Source: Schistocerca nitens (Eukaryota > Arthropoda > Insecta > Orthoptera > Acrididae). From it: 64,000 bases of DNA. Location of the stretch: contig NC_064622.1 in the NCBI RefSeq assembly GCF_023898315.1, positions 81,299,887 to 81,363,886 on the forward strand, in the 5' to 3' direction. The notes beneath the pieces are model-generated. The model made no database searches. It saw only the letters and a list, made by a program, of their open reading frames with translations, and had not been told where the DNA came from. The position numbers were made by a program, and so were the translations under genes. Below are positions 33,409 to 45,500 of this stretch, in pieces (positions within the stretch are counted from its first letter, which is position 1; each line of letters begins with the position of its first letter).

Positions 33409-33620
33409 GCCGTTCGGGGTAGCCGAGCGGTCTGAGACATCTCGTCACGGTCCGCGGGCTTCCCCCGTCAGAGGTTCGAGTCCTCCCTCGGGCGTGGGTG
33501 TGTGTGTTGTCCAAAGCGTAAGTTAGTTTAAGTTAGATTAAATAGTGTGTAAGCTTAGGAACCGATGACCTAAGCAGTTTGGTCCCATAAGATCTTACCA
33601 CAAATTTACATTTTTTTTTA
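33409..33620 (+). repeat. SINE family 2, tRNA-like head, 11-bp target duplication
   Basis: CACGAATCTCT lies at 33398-33408 and 33621-33631. Head GGGGTAGCCGAGCGGTCTGA (A box) and GAGGTTCGAGTCC (B box); body AAGTTAGTTTAAGTTAGATT; tail TTTGGTCCCATAAGATCTTA. Related in layout to family 1 but with its own head and body. Confidence 0.9.
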
Positions 33621-33779
33621 CACGAATCTCTACTAACTTCTACCTGTGAAACTTCTTTATTTAAATGAGTGTGTCTGTACTTAAATTCCTGAATGACTGA
33701 GAAGATGAAACTTCTACGTTATTTGATTCTGAAATAGCTGAGTAAAACTGAACGTACTGAGACTACATTCTCTTTCCAG

Positions 33780-34117
33780 AATGAGATTTTCACTCTGCAG
33801 CGGAGTGTGCGCTGATATGAAACTTCCTGGCAGATTAAAACTGTGTGCCCGACCGAGACTCGAACTCGGGACCTTTGCTTTTCGCGGGCAAGTGCTCTAC
33901 CTAGCAGAACTAGCACTCCTGAAACGTTCGCAGGAGAGCTTCTGTAAAGTTTGGAAGGTAGGAGACAAGATACTGGCAGAAGTAAAGCTGTGAGGACCGG
34001 GAGTGAGTCGTGCTTCGGTAGCTCAGATGATAGAGCACTCGCCCGCGAAAGGCAAAGGTCCCGAGTTCGAGTCTCGGTCGGGCACACAGTTTTAATCTGC
34101 CAGGAAGTTTCATACAT
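33780..34117. repeat. palindromic repeat with a tRNA-like module in each arm
   Basis: The left arm (about 33818-33905) is the near-perfect reverse complement of the right arm (about 34018-34113). ATGAAACTTCCTGGCAGATT on the left answers AATCTGCCAGGAAGTTTCAT on the right. The right arm carries a tRNA-like unit on the plus strand: TAGCTCAGATGATAGAGCAC (A-box region), a short anticodon-like hairpin GCCCGCGAAAGGC and GAGTTCGAGTCTC (B box). The left arm has the same unit on the minus strand. About 110 bases of unrelated sequence separate the arms. I recognise the sequence as a common orthopteran repeat, from memory. Confidence 0.85.
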
Positions 34118-35244
34118 TCTCTTTACTTTTTCTTATCATGTGAACATTGACCCACAATACTGTAGCGCAAAGCATTCTGAGTGCTCAAAAAAAAAATTAC
34201 AACCTGACTTCAAATAATTAATACAAAAGAAAGGCCTTTAATAAGAAGCAATACTGACAATAACCTATACATTTCATTAATCACTTACCTCACAAAAATC
34301 TTCATTACGCGAGCTACCGCCATACAGCGAGCTCCAATACTGCCAGCTAAATAAAAGATTCTAACTACTAAAGCCACTAACTACTAATAGGCATGTGGTT
34401 AGCAAAGGAAAGATTTTGTTGCAAACCAATAACGTATTTATTTACCTTAATAATGTGACATCCGATTCAAACACGAATATAAATCGTCACTGACATCTAG
34501 TACAAAGGTGTATAATCCTGAATAATATTCAGTCTCCAAGTCGAACATGTACAGATGGTTAGCCTACGCTAACACTTCGGACCTCTACCCTCCGTCAATG
34601 CTAACTTCTCACATCGAACATCCATCACTACTGGCTCTTCACCTCCAAGTGCCCAACAGTACTTCCATCACTGCTGGCGACTAACTTCCAACTACCCAAC
34701 ACTACTGGCGATTAACTTCCAACAACGAGTCCAACCAGCCACAGAGTCTCTTACAAAGAAAGCGCAGCCAGAGATCCAATGCAAAGCGCTACACAGCGCT
34801 GCTAACACAGAAGCAGCCCACTTACACCTGTCCTCACTTTGGGCTGTCGTATTCCTCGAGTAGAAGGAAATTCTGTAGTTCCAGGGTTTCTGTGTTTTGG
34901 CTACACTCTGCTATACCTGCCCTAGGTATGGGACTTGACTTGAGTCCATGCAAACATTCAAAGCAACAGCAGATGTGGTATAGAAAAAGTAACAATATCT
35001 TGCTGATGTTTCTTCTCCAGTGTCAAAAGAAGATTTCAGAACTGAATATAGACATTATAAAATTTATTGCCTTATTACCTAGCGATGACTGATTACATCT
35101 TACAAAGGAATAAAAAATTTAAAATTGCACCCTCGTCTACGCTCCCTCTGCTGTTCCTAACAGTACTCCATCCCTCGTAACTCATTAATCTCTCGTATCT
35201 TGGTTAGCACCCTCCTTTAATGGAACGTCTTGTCCGACCACGAA
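34118..35244. other. unassigned interval
   Basis: AT-rich to about 34500, then more balanced with local TACT/AACTTCCA-type short repeats (about 34600-34740). No gene or known element recognised. Confidence 0.45.
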
Positions 35245-35246
35245 TA

Positions 35247-35398
35247 CACATGGTGGGTCAAAAAAATTGGTCCCGAGTATATTTCATGCACTTTAAAATA
35301 AGCAGCCTGACATACATCATCCTTTCCGGTTGCGGATAACGAAAGTTTGGTTGCCTGTCTTAATGTGTGAAAGGACCAATTTCAATTGACCCACCCTG
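35247..35398. mobile_element. 152-bp MITE, Tc1/mariner type
   Basis: TA lies at 35245-35246 and 35399-35400. TGGTGGGTCAAAAAAATTGG at the left end answers the reverse complement GGGTGGGTCAATTGAAATTGG of the right end. No coding capacity. It looks like a short non-autonomous derivative mobilised by a mariner transposase. Confidence 0.75.
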
Positions 35399-35548
35399 TA
35401 GTGTTCTAATTCGTGACACTTCCATAAACACAGAAAGCAATGAACTGCCCACTAAGAGTCAGCAGCCGATATACGCTGGGAACTGCAATGCAAAAGGATT
35501 TGCTCAAATTACCTCGTATTATTTCGCAGACTTTGCTGACTTGAACTT

Positions 35549-37566
35549 GTTGTTGTTGCGGTCTTCAGTGGTTTGATCCAGCTCTCCAAGCTACTCTATC
35601 CTGTGCAAGCTTCTTCATCTCCCAGTACCTACTGCAACCTACATCCTTCTGACTCTGCTTGGTGTATTCATCCCTTGGTCTTCCTCTACGATTTTTACCC
35701 TCCACGCTGCCCTCCAGTACTAAATTGGTGATCCCTTGATGCCTCAGCACATGTCCTACCAACCGGTCCCTTCTTCTTGTCAAGTTGTGCCACAAACTCC
35801 TGTTCTCCCCAATTCTATTCAATACCTCCTCATTAGTTCTCTGATATACGCATCTAATCTTCAGCATTTTTCTGTAGCACCACATTTCAAAAGCTTCTAT
35901 TCTCTTCTTGTCCAAACTATTTATCGTCCATGTTTCACTTCCATACATGGCTACACCCCATACAAATACTTTCAGAAATGACTTCCTGACACTTAAATCT
36001 ATACTCGATGTTCAAATTTCTCTTCTTCAGAAACGCTTTCTTTGTCATTGCCAGTCTACATTTTATATCCTCTCTACTTCGACCATCATCAGTTATTTTG
36101 CTCACCACATAGCAAAACTCCTTTACTACTTTCAGTGTCTCATTTCCTAATCTAATACCCTCAGCATCACCCGACTTCATTCGACTACATTCCATTATCC
36201 TCGTTTTGCTTTTGTTGATGTTCATCTTATATCCACCTTACAAGACACTATCCATTCCATTCAACTGCTCTTCCAAGTCCTTTGCTGTCTCTGAGAGAAT
36301 TACAATGTCATCGGCGAACCTCAAAGTTTTTATTTCTTCTCCATGGATTTTAATACCTACTCCAAATTTTTCTTTTCTTTCCTTCACTGCTTGCTCAATA
36401 TACAGATTGAATAACATCGGGGAGAGGCTACAACCCTGTCTCACTCCCTTCCCAACCACTGCTTCCCTTTGATGCCCCTCAACTCTTGTAACAGCCATTT
36501 GGTTTCTATACAAATTGTAAATAGCCTTTCGCTCCCTGTATTTTACCCCCGCCACCTTCAGAATTCGAAAGAGAGTATTTCAGTCAACATTGTCAAAAGC
36601 TTTCTCTAAGTCTACAAATGCTAGAAATGTAGCTTTGCCTTTCCTTAATCTAGCTACTAAGATAAGTCGTAGGGTCAGTATTGCCTCACATGTTCCAATA
36701 TTTCTACGGAATCCAAACTGATCTTCCCCGAGGTCAGCTTCTACTAGGTTTTCCATTCGTCTGTAAAGAATTCGCGTTAGTATTTTGCAGCTGTGACTTA
36801 TTAAACTGATAGTTCGGTAATTTTCACATTCGTCAACACTTGCGTCCTTTGGGGTTGAAATTATTAATTTGTTCTTGAAGTCTGAGGGTATATCGCCTGT
36901 CTCATACATCTTTCTCACCAAATGGTAGAGTTTTGTCAGGACTGGCTCTCCCAAGGCCGTCAGTAGTTCCAATGGAATGTTGTCTACTCCCGGGGCCTTG
37001 TTTCGACTCAAGTCTTTCAGTGCTCTGTCAAACTCTTCACGCAGTATCGTATCTCCCATTTCATCTTCATCTACATCCTCTTCCATTTCCATAATATTGT
37101 CCTCAAGTACATCGCCCTTGTATAGACCCTCTATATACTCCTTCCACCTTTCTGCTTTCCCTTCCTTGCTTAGAACTGGGTTTCCACCTGAGCTCTTGAT
37201 ATTCATACAATTGGTTTTCTTTCCTCAAAAGGCCTCTTTATTTTTCCTGTAGGCAGTATCTATCTTACCCCTCGTGAGATAAGCCTCTACATCCTTACAT
37301 TTGTCCTCTAGCATCCCTCCTTAGCCATTTTGCACTTCCTGTCGATCTCATTTTTGAGACGTTTGTATTCCTTTTTGCTTGCTTCATTCACTGAATTTTT
37401 ATATTTTCTCCTTTCATCAATTAAATTCAATATTTCTTCTGTTACCCAAGGATTTCTACTAGCCCTCGTCTTTTTACCTACTTGATCCTCTGCTGCCTTC
37501 ACTACTTCATCCCTCAAAGCTACCCATTCTTCTTCTACTGTATTTCTTTCCCCCATTCCCATTCCA
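35549..37566 (-). mobile_element. RTE-like retrotransposon, 5'-truncated, minus strand
   Basis: Perfect 11-bp duplication GACTTGAACTT at 35538-35548 and 37567-37577. The 3' ACA tail reads as TGTTGTTG at 35549-35556. The sequence is closely similar to the 3' two-thirds of the copy at 42529-45641 in reverse orientation. It is truncated within the endonuclease-RT linker. Confidence 0.93.
35565..37562 (-). pseudogene. RTE linker and reverse transcriptase remnant
   Basis: The minus-strand pieces in order: 37562-37308 (GMGERNTVEEEWVALRDEVV), 37206-36580 (ENYRTISLISHSCKILTRIL, DQFGFRRNIGTCEAILTLRL, FLAFVDLEKAFDNVD), 36555-36238 (VRQGCSLSPMLFNLYIEQAV and the intact LRFADDIVILSE), 36225-35935 (C-terminal linker) and 35948-35565 (MYGSETWTINSLDKKRIEAF, GRPRDEYTKQ). 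The frames show two nonsense changes, one a Trp codon just after FDNVD near 36580, and at least two frameshifts. No functional product. Confidence 0.9.
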
Positions 37567-37577
37567 GACTTGAACTT

Positions 37578-38484
37578 ACGAGTGAGAATTCAACACTACT
37601 GCCACACCAATGAGTGCAGAAATTGCGTCTGCTTCTTTTCTTGTTACGTTTACAGTGCCTCCCATACCGCAACGAGGAAGTGTGGGAATCAAGCGCTCAC
37701 GGGTGGGGGCGGTTTCACTGACGCCCTTTGCGCCACCTTCTGAGGGCTTTCCGCGTCGATTCTGAGCGGCGAGGTGTGTGGGACGTTTCCCCGGTCACCC
37801 ACAAGGAAGTCTCGTGATTTCAACGCAGGGTATCGCCGTTCGGACCTCCACCACAGAGGCGTCAAAAGAAGGGGTTAAATGTGGATAAGAGGAATCTGCC
37901 GACCTGCCCATCGTGTGACATGTCCACAGTGGCATGGGGCACAATTGTAGCGGAACTTGGTCTCAGTGTGACATCAGTAATCCACCTTACACGCCATATG
38001 AAATTTTGAACTGCCGCGTTTTCTTCCGCATGTATCGACACTTTGCTGTTTGTGGCGTTTTCGAGCCCGAGTGTGACATCGCTGGGCGCCACGCTTTTAC
38101 ACCGTGACAGAGGAAGGTTGTAGGCCTCTTGGAGCCAAATATCAAACTTATCCGTCTTAATGGGTGATAACTACGGCATTTCGAAAAAGTGATACTTTTT
38201 TTCTTTGCGCAATGTATTCCCAAAGTTTGAAAGGTCCTACAAATCTGGAAGGGCCAAATTAACAGATTAAGTTCATGTAAAATACTGTACAGAGAATAGT
38301 TTTACGAAACTATGTTGTAGCCTTGGTGAAAGAGGCCTACTCTTCAAAACACCACCATCAAACCACTACTATCCAAAGTAGCATGAATAACAGTCAGAGT
38401 CGAAACTACAGTGTGCTGTTGAAAAGTGGAGAATGCTGTGGAGTGTAGTGTTTATTCGTGACCCCCATACATGTCCCGTTACAC
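37578..38484. other. unassigned interval
   Basis: No long frame or motif recognised. Slightly GC-rich at 37640-37850. Confidence 0.45.
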
Positions 38485-38668
38485 TTGTAAATTTGTTGTA
38501 AGTACCTATGGGCCCAAACTGCTGGGGTCATTGGTCCCGAGGTTTACACACTACTTAATCTAACTTAAACTAACTTACGGTAAGGACAACACACACACAC
38601 ACACACACACACATGCCCGAGGGAGGACTCGAAGACTCAAACCTCGGTTGGGGGGGGGGGGGGGTTTA
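38485..38668 (-). repeat. SINE family 2, minus orientation, with simple-repeat expansion
   Basis: The tail complement GCCCAAACTGCTGGGGTCAT and body complement TTAATCTAACTTAAACTAAC match the SINE at 33409-33620 reversed. An (AC)n run of about 14 units (38587-38613) sits at the GTGTGTGT position of the body, and a G run of about 16 (38651-38666) lies where the head should be. The head is otherwise lost. Confidence 0.75.
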
Positions 38669-39003
38669 CACGTTCCTCACATGTTCCTGTCGATCTTATG
38701 AGTCACGTGAGGATATCTCAAAGAAATCACTACACAGTTTATTATAAAGTATCATCATTGTTACGAGAGAACTTGAGAACGTAAGTTACACGCGTCGTCA
38801 CACGCTAACACAGTTATGCAATCAAGAGAGGCGCACCGGCAGTCGTACCGTTAAGAGATTCATCATAGTATGCGAGTGAAATGGGGCGACAATTTATAAA
38901 CGTACTCCAAAGTTGAAGTATGACGGACAGTACAATTCCTGTGGGCAGAACGTCTAAATTGCAAACAGGTTCGCCGTGAAATTCAGGGTGGCATCTGTCA
39001 CGT

Positions 39004-39297
39004 CTACCAGTAGTGACATGGGGCTAACAATTTGGTCAGTTTTGCTCTGACGTGAGTAATGCTGGTCATGAAGGAAAGCTGCCGACATCGACCACAGCGG
39101 ACTATGTCAAGGCAATCTGTTGCCTGCTCATGAGCGTTGTGTTGCGTCTCAAGTATAGTTATGTTCTGTCCAAATGTGTGTTCAGTAAGGAATCTTCTAA
39201 ATGTGCTACAGGTCTCTCTGATATAGAATTTAGAGGGTTCAGTATATGCAATTTTATAAATACAGCTAGTATCTGTTACGCTCTTGTGAAAAATCAC
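39004..39297 (-). pseudogene. Penelope-like GIY-YIG endonuclease fragment
   Basis: Minus-strand SVTDTSCIYKIAYTEPSKFY then IRETCSTFRRFLTEH resembles the GIY-YIG module, with the second half weak and the glycine of YIG replaced. A related short segment continues at about 39369-39569. Weaker than the fragment at 26478-26598. Confidence 0.5.
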
Positions 39298-39544
39298 GAT
39301 GGATATGGAGCCTTAACCTTTTATTCATGTTAAACGCAGCTGTAATGTTAGCTTTATGTAACGAAACCTCACTCTTCTCCGATGTTATACCGAGATGTTC
39401 GCAAAATGCCTATCATTCCATACTGTAATCGTTTGGTTGTTACGTAGTATCTTCTGACGGCTAAATAAACTACCTTTGTTATTGCCAACGTCAGGTTCGA
39501 CTTGGGAAAATTGTTGCGCAAAGTAGTCTGACTGACACGTTTCC

Positions 39545-41285
39545 TGATGAAAATATAAATGTTTCTCATCTCCCTTTTTAAGAGTTAATTACACAAGAAA
39601 TAGTTCTCAATCAAGACTCTGTCTTAAGGGGAGACGGAAGTCATTTTGTATCCCTATTCTGCCAATACCATTTCACCCTTGGAATAGGTACACTTTTCAA
39701 AACAACTAGAAGTGTTAAAACAGTGAAATTGTTACTGAATATATATAACACATATGCCTGAATTCAAACCTAAAATGAACAAAATATCTCTTATGCTTCT
39801 GAAGAATTTTCTTTATACCCTCACCAATAAAATTTCATTTTTTTAATACATTGATTATTGTATAACAGTTTCCGTTGTGTTGGTGGTCCTCAATTTACTT
39901 TTAGTAACTTATTACCATCCTAAGTACAAATTGACGAAATCTCATATCTCTAATCCACTTAGGTTAGAAAATAATGGTACCTGAATGTCAAAAAAATGTA
40001 GTTTTGAGAAAAGTCAATTTAAAGTCTAGTATTGCAATTTTAGTGCAGTTACTGATGAGAATTACTTATCACTAATATTTTGCTGCACCATACTGAGCAC
40101 TATCTGAACCATATTGATCTTCTTAAAGTTATTGATGGGAATTACTTACCACCAATATTTTGCTGCACAGTACTGGGACCAATCTGAATCATACTGATCT
40201 TCTTTTCTTCACTTGGTCCCTCTTCTTTTCCGTATAGCTTCTCTTGCGCAGTTTAAATTAGCAGTTTCTGCTTTGCAGATTCTCTCTTTATCTTTGCACT
40301 AAGAATATTGCAGTATTTCCATAAATTTTATGCCCAATATTTCCAAAACATTCAGTTCTCTTGTTAAACCATAACTGAAGCATAGACAGCAGCATAAACA
40401 CCAACTTTGAGGGTTGTAATCTCAACAAATTCAGTTTTCGGTAACCGGGTCATTTAAATTTCGCGGTTTCTCATGAAGACATTTTTTCAACAAAATATCT
40501 TTAAAAGATCTCTAAGTTTAAGTTTAATTTAATTCATTACTGCTGCAGCAAAAGAATGTTTGTGGTTCTCTGTTGCACTTCTCCTATATTTGCACAAAGT
40601 GTCCGAATCATTCGGGCAAAGACAGTGCTGAGGATTTTCATTTGAGGAAAGGTTATGGAAGAAGGTAGCCCATACAGCTTTTTTCGTGTTTTCTAAACTC
40701 GTAACATTCCTTCTTACCACCAAGTCATAATAATTCTGGAATCTATCAATTTCATATTTGTCAGGCGACCTTGGCAGCTCTCGGAAGCACTACTAAACAC
40801 AATCGGAACGATGAGTATCGATACAGTTAATGTTTCACATGGTGCAGTAACTGTCTCTGGTTGCACCATAATACTGAAGTCCTGGAGGTCTATTGTGCTG
40901 GAAGGCGTGTAGCACGCTGAAGACTGCTGGCAGCTCCGTGTAACATCAGAGGTAAAGATTGGTAATCTGGCTGGTACTGGAAAACAGGTGGCTGAAGAAT
41001 CCAGGAGCGATTGTGATACATGGACCACGGCAATGGTTGGTGTTGAACCCAGAAACTCATTCCTCAAGAGCTTGATGTGAACTGCCATTTCATGGCTGTG
41101 CACTGCTGTAAAATCGTTGCAGCACATGGAAACAATGCGATCTACCTGTAGGTAAGCAATATGCAGAGGCGAATTGGTTCCCATGGCATCAGCGCCATGG
41201 CTGTGGACGGACACACTGTTGTCGACGAATCTCATGACTCTGGTGGTGGTTGCCAAAGGTTCAGTGGACAACAAACCAGAGAGTT
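39545..41285 (+). repeat. repeat block C1 (unknown class)
   Basis: Two parts match block C2 in the same orientation: about 39550-39620 (TTAATTACACAAGAAATAGT) and about 40815-41285 (CACATGGTGCAGTAAC, GCATATTGC-type region, GTGGACAACAAACCAG). About 1.1 kb in between is absent from C2. No coding motif recognised. It lies downstream of a Penelope-like fragment and may belong to that element. Confidence 0.6.
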
Positions 41286-42009
41286 TGTTTGTTGTGCTGG
41301 GTATTTACTTATGTATGGTGCTTACTGGTGTATAAACTGGCTGCAAAGGGTACATCTAGTGCCTGGCCACCTGTGGGACTCAGATGCGCTACTGGTGAGG
41401 GCAAGCACTATCGTGGTTTCTGCCCACAGCAAGTGGCCCATGGTGCCAGAGATGTCATCCAGTGGCTGTGCTCATAGGCTGCGATCTGGGACCCATCCTG
41501 AGGATGGTATGGGCGGACCCACAGTGGCCATCAGTAGCCGAAGAGCAAACTGCCTTAACAGCATCTGTAAGGATAATAAAACCAGTAAAAGATATACTGT
41601 GCCTGGAGGGCTGACAGTGGTGTGAGACCACCTGATATCTATGCACAGGATGCCCAGAGGATGGAGTGTTGCGAGAGCACACTGGAAAGAAGATGGAGAA
41701 AACATTGTGCCCATAGGGTGCTGAGTCAGAAGAGGTAATCTGCAGCCACCCAGAGTCCATGAACAGTAGAGATGCTTTGAAGTTAGAGTGAGGCTGGATA
41801 TCATCTCCAACCACAGTGCTTACTGTAGGCAGTGCTGCGACTGCTGCATATCGTGGGACAGATATGGAAGGTGGGGAGCCACATCCAATGAATGATGAAC
41901 ATACTGCAAAGATAACTGAACGTTATCCCACCAAGTGGTGGAACAAGGTAGCTGACACGTCCGGTCTATCTGGGGAATAGCACACAAGTTCAGAGCAAGT
42001 TTACAAAAA

Positions 42010-42480
42010 TCTATGTTGCTAATTGACGTGGATTGAGATACTTGGGAGACGTCGCAAAAAATATGGACGAAATTGTAAAATCCTTGAAACCATGGCCAAT
42101 GGTGGGACGAAACTTGAAATCCTTGAAGTCGTCGCCATTGATGGGACGAAAAGGTATAAGCCATATCCAGTGCTGAGATGCAACAGGAATGGTAGCGCTG
42201 AAGCCATTGGCGGCATTGGAGCCCGTGAAAAATGTTTATCCTCGTTGCCATTTGAATGAACGAAACTTTGAGTGGTGGCACTGGAACCAGTGAAAACTGT
42301 TTACCCTTGTCACCAATTGATGAGACGAAGAATATTGAGGCCATCGCCAGAAGCTAGGACAAAACTGGAAAATTGCATCCTCATCGCCAATTGTTATGGA
42401 ACGAAATATGATGAAGCTGTCGCTAGGAACTGTGACATAACTGGAGCTAGTGGTGACGCTGGAATCGGATAAAAATGTTT
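42010..42480 (+). repeat. diverged short tandem-like motif region
   Basis: Three spaced variants of GTGAAAACTGTTTACCCTTG occur at about 42222, 42290 and 42467 (the last starting ATAAAAATG). Five variants of GATGGGACGAAA occur between 42100 and 42400. Spacing is irregular (about 70 to 180 bases), so this is an old, decayed tandem array or a multi-repeat region. No frame is conserved. Confidence 0.5.
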
Positions 42481-42528
42481 AGCCGTATCACCAGTTGTTC
42501 TGGTCCACGTTAGGTTCTCTATAGAAAT

Positions 42529-45500
42529 GATTGACTGATCTGGCCTTGTAACATTAACCAAAACGGCCTTGCTGTGCTGGTACTGCGAACGGCTGAAAGC
42601 AAGGGGAAACTACAGCCGTAATTTTTCCCGAGGACATGCAGCTCTACTGTATGATTAAATGATGATGGCGTCCTCTTGGGTAAAATATTCCGGAGGTAAA
42701 ATAGTCCCCCATTCGGATCTCCGGGCGGGGACTACTCAGGAAGACGTCGTTATCAGGAGAAAGAAAACTGGCGTTCTACGGATCGGAGCGTGGAATGTCA
42801 GATCCCTTAATCGGGCAGGTAGGTTAGAAAATTTAAAAAGGGAAATGGCTAGGTTAAAGTTAGATATAGTGGGAATTAGTGAAGTTCGGTGGCAGGAGGA
42901 ACAAGACTTTTGGTCAGGTGATTACAGGGTTATAAATACAAAATCAAATAGGGGTAATGCAGGAGTAGGTTTAATAATGAATAAAAAAATAGGAGTGCGG
43001 GTTAGCTACTACAAACAGCATAGTGAACGCATTATTGTGGCCAAGATAGACACAAAGCCCATGCCTACTACAGTAGTACAAGTTTATATGCCTACTAGCT
43101 CTGCAGATGATGAAGAAATAGATGAAATGTATGACGAGATAAAAGAAATTATTCAGGTAGTGAAGGGAGATGAAAATTTAATAGTCATGGGTGACTGGAA
43201 TTCGTCAGTAGGAAAAGGGAGAGAAGGAAACATAGTAGGAGAATATGGATTGGGGGGAAGAAATGAAAGAGGAAGCCGCCTTGTAGAATTTTGCACAGAG
43301 CATAACTTAATCATAGCTAACACTTGGTTCAAGAATCATAAAAGAAGGTTGTATACATGGAAGAAGCCTGGAGATACTGACAGGTTTCAGATAGATTATA
43401 TAATGGTAAGACAGAGATTTAGGAACCAGGTTTTAAATTGCAAGACATTGCCTGGGGCAGATGTGGATTCTGACCACAATCTATTGGTTATGAACTGCAG
43501 ATTGAAACTGAAGAAACTGCAAAAAGGTGGGAATTTAAGGACATGGGACCTGGATAAACTGAAAGAACCAGAGGTTGTAGAGAGTTTCAGGGAGAGCATA
43601 AGGGAACAATTGACAGGAATGGGGGAAAGAAATACTGTAGAAGAAGAATGGGTAGCTCTGAGAGATGAAGTAGTGAAGGCAGCAGACGATCAAGTAGGTA
43701 AAAAGACGAGGTCTAATAGAAATCCTTGGGTAACAGAAGAAATATTGAATTTAATTGATGAAAGGAGAAAATATAAAAATGCAGTAAATGAAGCAGGCAA
43801 AAAGGAATACAAACGTCTCAAAAATGACATCGACAGGAAGTGCAAAATGGCTAAGCAGGGATGGCTAGAGGACAAATGTAAGGATGTAGAGGCCTATCTC
43901 ACTAGGGGTAAGATAGATACTGCCTACAGGAAAATTAAAGAGACCTTTGGAGAGAAGAGAACCACTTGTATGAATATCAAGAGCTCAGATGGCAACCCAG
44001 TTCTAAGCAAAGAAGGGAAGGCAGAAAGGTGGAAGGAGTATTTAGAGGGTTTATACAAGGGCGATGTACTTGAGGACAATATTATGGAAATGGAAGAGGA
44101 TGTAGATGAAGACGAAATGGGAGATAAGATACTGCGTGAAGAGTTTGACAGAGCACTGAAAGACCTAAGTCAAAACAAGGCCCCGGGAGTAGACAACATT
44201 CCATTAGAACTACTGATGGCCTTGGGAGAGCCAGTCATGACAAAACTCTACCATCTGGTGAGCACGATGTATGAGACAGGCGAAATACCCTCAGACTTCA
44301 AGAAGAATATAATAATTCCAATCCCAAAGAAAGTAGGTGTTGACAGATGTGAAAATTACCGAACTATCAGTTTAATAAGTCACAGCTGCAAAATACTAAC
44401 GCGAATTCTTTACAGACGAATGGAAAAACTGGTAGAAGCCGACCTCGGGGAAGATCAGTTTGGATTCCGTAGAAATGTTGGAACACGTGAGGCAATACTG
44501 ACCTTACGACTTATCTTAGAAGAAAGATTAAGAAAAGGCAAACCTACGTTTCTAGCATTTGTAGACTTAGAGAAAGCTTTTGACAATGTTAACTGGAATA
44601 CTCTCTTTCAAATTCTGAAGGTGGCAGGGGTAAAATACAGGGAGCGAAAGGCTATTTACAATTTGTACAGAAACCAGGTGGCAGTTATAAGAGTCGAGGG
44701 GCATGAAAGGGAAGCAGTGGTTGGGAAAGGAGTGAGACAGGGTTGTAGCCTCTCCCCGATGTTATTCAATCTGTATATTGAGCAAGCAGTAAAGGAAACA
44801 AAAGAAAAATTCGGAGTAGGTATTAAAATTCATGGACAAGAAGTAAAAACTTTGAGGTTCGCCGATGACATTGTAATTCTGTGAGAGACAGCAAAGGACT
44901 TGGGAGAGCAGTTGAAGGGAATGGACAGTGTCTTGAAAGGAGGATATAAGATGAACATCAACAAAAGCAAAACGAGGATAATGGAATGTAGTCGAATTAA
45001 GTCGGGTGATGCTGAGGGAATTAGATTAGGAAATGAGGCACTTAAAACAGTAAAGGAGTTTTGCTATTTAGGGAGTAAAATAACTGATGATGGTCGAAGT
45101 AGAGAGGATATAAATTGTAGACTGGCAATGGCAAGGAAAGCGTTTCTGAAGAAGAGAAATTTGTTAACATCGAGTATAGATTTAAGTGTCAGGAAGTCGT
45201 TTCTGAAAGTATTTGTATGGAGTGTAGCCATGTATGGAAGTGAAACATGGACGATAACTACTTTGGACAAGAAGAGAATAGAAGCTTTCGAAATGTGGTG
45301 CTACAGAAGAATGCTGAAGATAAGGTGGGTAGATCATGTAACTAATGAGGAGGTATTGAATAGGATTGGGGAGAAGAGAAGTTTGTGGCACAACTTGACT
45401 AGAAGAAGGGATCGGTTGGTAGGACATGCTTTGAGGCATCAAGGGATCACAAATTTAGCATTGGAGGGCACCGTGGAGGGTAAAAATCGTAGAGGGAGAC

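Larger units (their letters stand above)
26599..33660 (-). mobile_element. CR1-like retrotransposon split by RTE, hAT and SINE insertions
   Basis: Minus-strand CR1-type pieces lie at 26599-27086 (3' end with TACATC repeat and C-terminal codons), 28415-28689, about 32283-33408 and about 33632-33660. They read in order as one element once the inserts at 27087-28414, 28690-32282 and 33409-33620 are set aside, each insert having its own duplication. The order of the pieces also follows the order in the element at 5982-9761. It is heavily mutated, and its own 5' limit is uncertain. Confidence 0.75.

Noticed and set aside
34018-34088. Candidate functional tRNA gene in the palindrome
   Set aside because: The anticodon loop lacks the expected U33, and the unit is mirrored in the opposite arm, so a repeat is the better explanation.
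38587-38666. CRISPR-like or regulatory repeat
   Set aside because: It is a plain AC dinucleotide run and a G run within a SINE; no spaced direct repeats are present and the genome is eukaryotic.
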